DNA from: Chloroflexota bacterium
GTDB lineage: Bacteria; Chloroflexota; Anaerolineae; Aggregatilineales; UBA3940
Reading direction: 5' to 3'
Assembly (NCBI GenBank): GCA_011051745.1
Contig: DRKO01000445.1
Span: 1-6,297 of the forward strand
DNA: 6,297 nt
The notes beneath the pieces were generated by a model. That model saw nothing but the letters and a program-made list of their open reading frames with translations. It did not search any database and was not told the origin of the DNA. A program made the translations under genes and the position numbers. Below, one piece after another: positions 5,480 through 6,297 of this stretch. How positions within the stretch are numbered: the stretch's first letter is position 1; every line of letters begins with the position of its first letter.

Positions 5480-6297
5480 TCATTCCGGGAGGAAATCCTC
5501 CAGCCCCCGCAGGTATTTCTCCGGCTCGTTCAGGTAGGGGAAGTGCCCCACGCCTTCAAGCTGGTACACAGTGGCGGTCGGGTAGGTCTCCCGCAACTGA
5601 TCCCGCAGGGCTTCCTCGACCAGCGGGTCGTTGCTGGCCTCGATGATGAGCACCGGAATGCCCAGCGCCTCGACATCGGGCGGGGTGAACGGCTCCACCA
5701 CGCAGCGGTAGCGGGCCACAAACTGGGCTTTGCTCATCGCGCCGTAGGCTTGCTCCAGCAGGTAGGCCCGCACCAGTTCGGCGTTGCCGGAGGCGGCAGG
5801 ATACACGTCGTTGAGGATGCTGCTGCGCAGGGTGCGCATCACGAGCCACTCCGGCAGGAAGGGAAGCAGCTTCCCGATGGTGCGGGTCCGCTCGATGATC
5901 AGGTCGTTGGGCGGGAAGGTGTTGGCGAACACGGCCCGCTCGATCCGCTCCGGGTGGGTGGCGACCAGATACTGGGCCAGATAACCACCCAGCGACGACC
6001 CGACCACGGTCACCCGATCAACCCCCTCTTCATCCAGGATCGCCAGCACGCCCCGGCTCAATCCTTCGAGGGTATCCACCGCCGGATACGTGACCGAGAT
6101 CACGCGGTAGCGATCCTGAAGGGCTTCCATCACCTGCCACCAGATGTCATAAGCCCCCGACATGCCGTGCAGGAACAGGATCGCTTCCTCCCCCTGTCCC
6201 AGCGCGACGTACTCCCACGTCACGCCGTCCACCTCGATCTGGCGGGGTGGGTAGGTCTCACGGAAGGCGCGGAGCGATTCGACGGTCTGCGGGTCTA
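5480..6297 (-). CDS. Alpha/beta hydrolase, N-terminus beyond the right edge
   Basis: The minus-strand frame ends at TGA (5480-5482) and is open to the window edge. A GTG at 6232 is probably not the start: the 21 codons before it (DPQTVESLRAFRETYPPRQIE) read as coding and lead into VDGVTWEYVALG, and no Shine-Dalgarno sequence precedes it. Numbering from that GTG codon as residue 1, the oxyanion-loop motif LFLHGMSG is at 19-26, the nucleophile elbow G78-S-S80-L-G82 gives Ser80, the acid is probably Asp202 (ASNDPLV) and the base His230 (GVGHFPY). All three triad residues are therefore present. Residues about 104-190 form the helical cap. Family: alpha/beta hydrolase fold, esterase/peptidase-like, and the ExDGVxWEY opening resembles maspardin (SPG21)-type proteins. 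Substrate cannot be told. No signal peptide is visible in the part seen, so it is probably cytoplasmic. Confidence 0.88.
   Translation of the reverse strand, partial: DPQTVESLRAFRETYPPRQIEVDGVTWEYVALGQGEEAILFLHGMSGAYDIWWQVMEALQDRYRVISVTYPAVDTLEGLSRGVLAILDEEGVDRVTVVGSSLGGYLAQYLVATHPERIERAVFANTFPPNDLIIERTRTIGKLLPFLPEWLVMRTLRSSILNDVYPAASGNAELVRAYLLEQAYGAMSKAQFVARYRCVVEPFTPPDVEALGIPVLIIEASNDPLVEEALRDQLRETYPTATVYQLEGVGHFPYLNEPEKYLRGLEDFLPE

Overview
The window is GC-rich bacterial DNA. The style of its proteins suggests a Chloroflexota (Anaerolineae-like) genome: long Thr/Pro-rich linkers after lipoprotein Cys residues, a jelly-roll-like C-terminal domain typical of large membrane glycosyltransferases in that phylum, and 40-residue TPR arrays. 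This assignment is an inference from protein style; no marker gene is present.

Layout, left to right. (1) Positions 1-480 are the 3' end of a plus-strand gene, probably a membrane glycosyltransferase, ending in a beta-sandwich domain. (2) A short spacer carries a promoter-like TATAAA, a small inverted repeat and a strong ribosome binding site, and leads into a 336-aa secreted lipoprotein of unknown function (588-1598). (3) Just after that stop lies a broken copy of about 130 bp of the upstream glycosyltransferase domain (1613-1741). The lipoprotein gene is therefore bracketed by direct repeats about 1.48 kb apart. (4) A consensus extended -10 promoter and a structured leader of about 90 nt precede a compact 140-aa ferritin-like protein (1930-2352), which is closed by a clear intrinsic terminator. 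(5) A 627-aa lipoprotein (2527-4410) combines a Cys-rich beta-sandwich module with a five-bladed, glycosidase-like beta-propeller; it has no Shine-Dalgarno sequence and may be leaderless. (6) On the minus strand, a six-repeat TPR protein (5332-4397) converges on it with a 14-bp tail-to-tail overlap. Upstream of the TPR gene lies an alpha/beta hydrolase (stop at 5480) that runs off the right edge.

Functionally this looks like a mosaic of independent units: envelope and surface proteins (glycosyltransferase, two lipoproteins), iron storage or peroxide protection (ferritin-like), a cytoplasmic scaffold (TPR) and a serine hydrolase. I see no defence system, CRISPR array, tRNA, rRNA, transposase or integrase. 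The most unusual items are the duplicated and decayed glycosyltransferase fragment around the first lipoprotein, the structured leader of the ferritin-like gene, and the architecture of the large lipoprotein.
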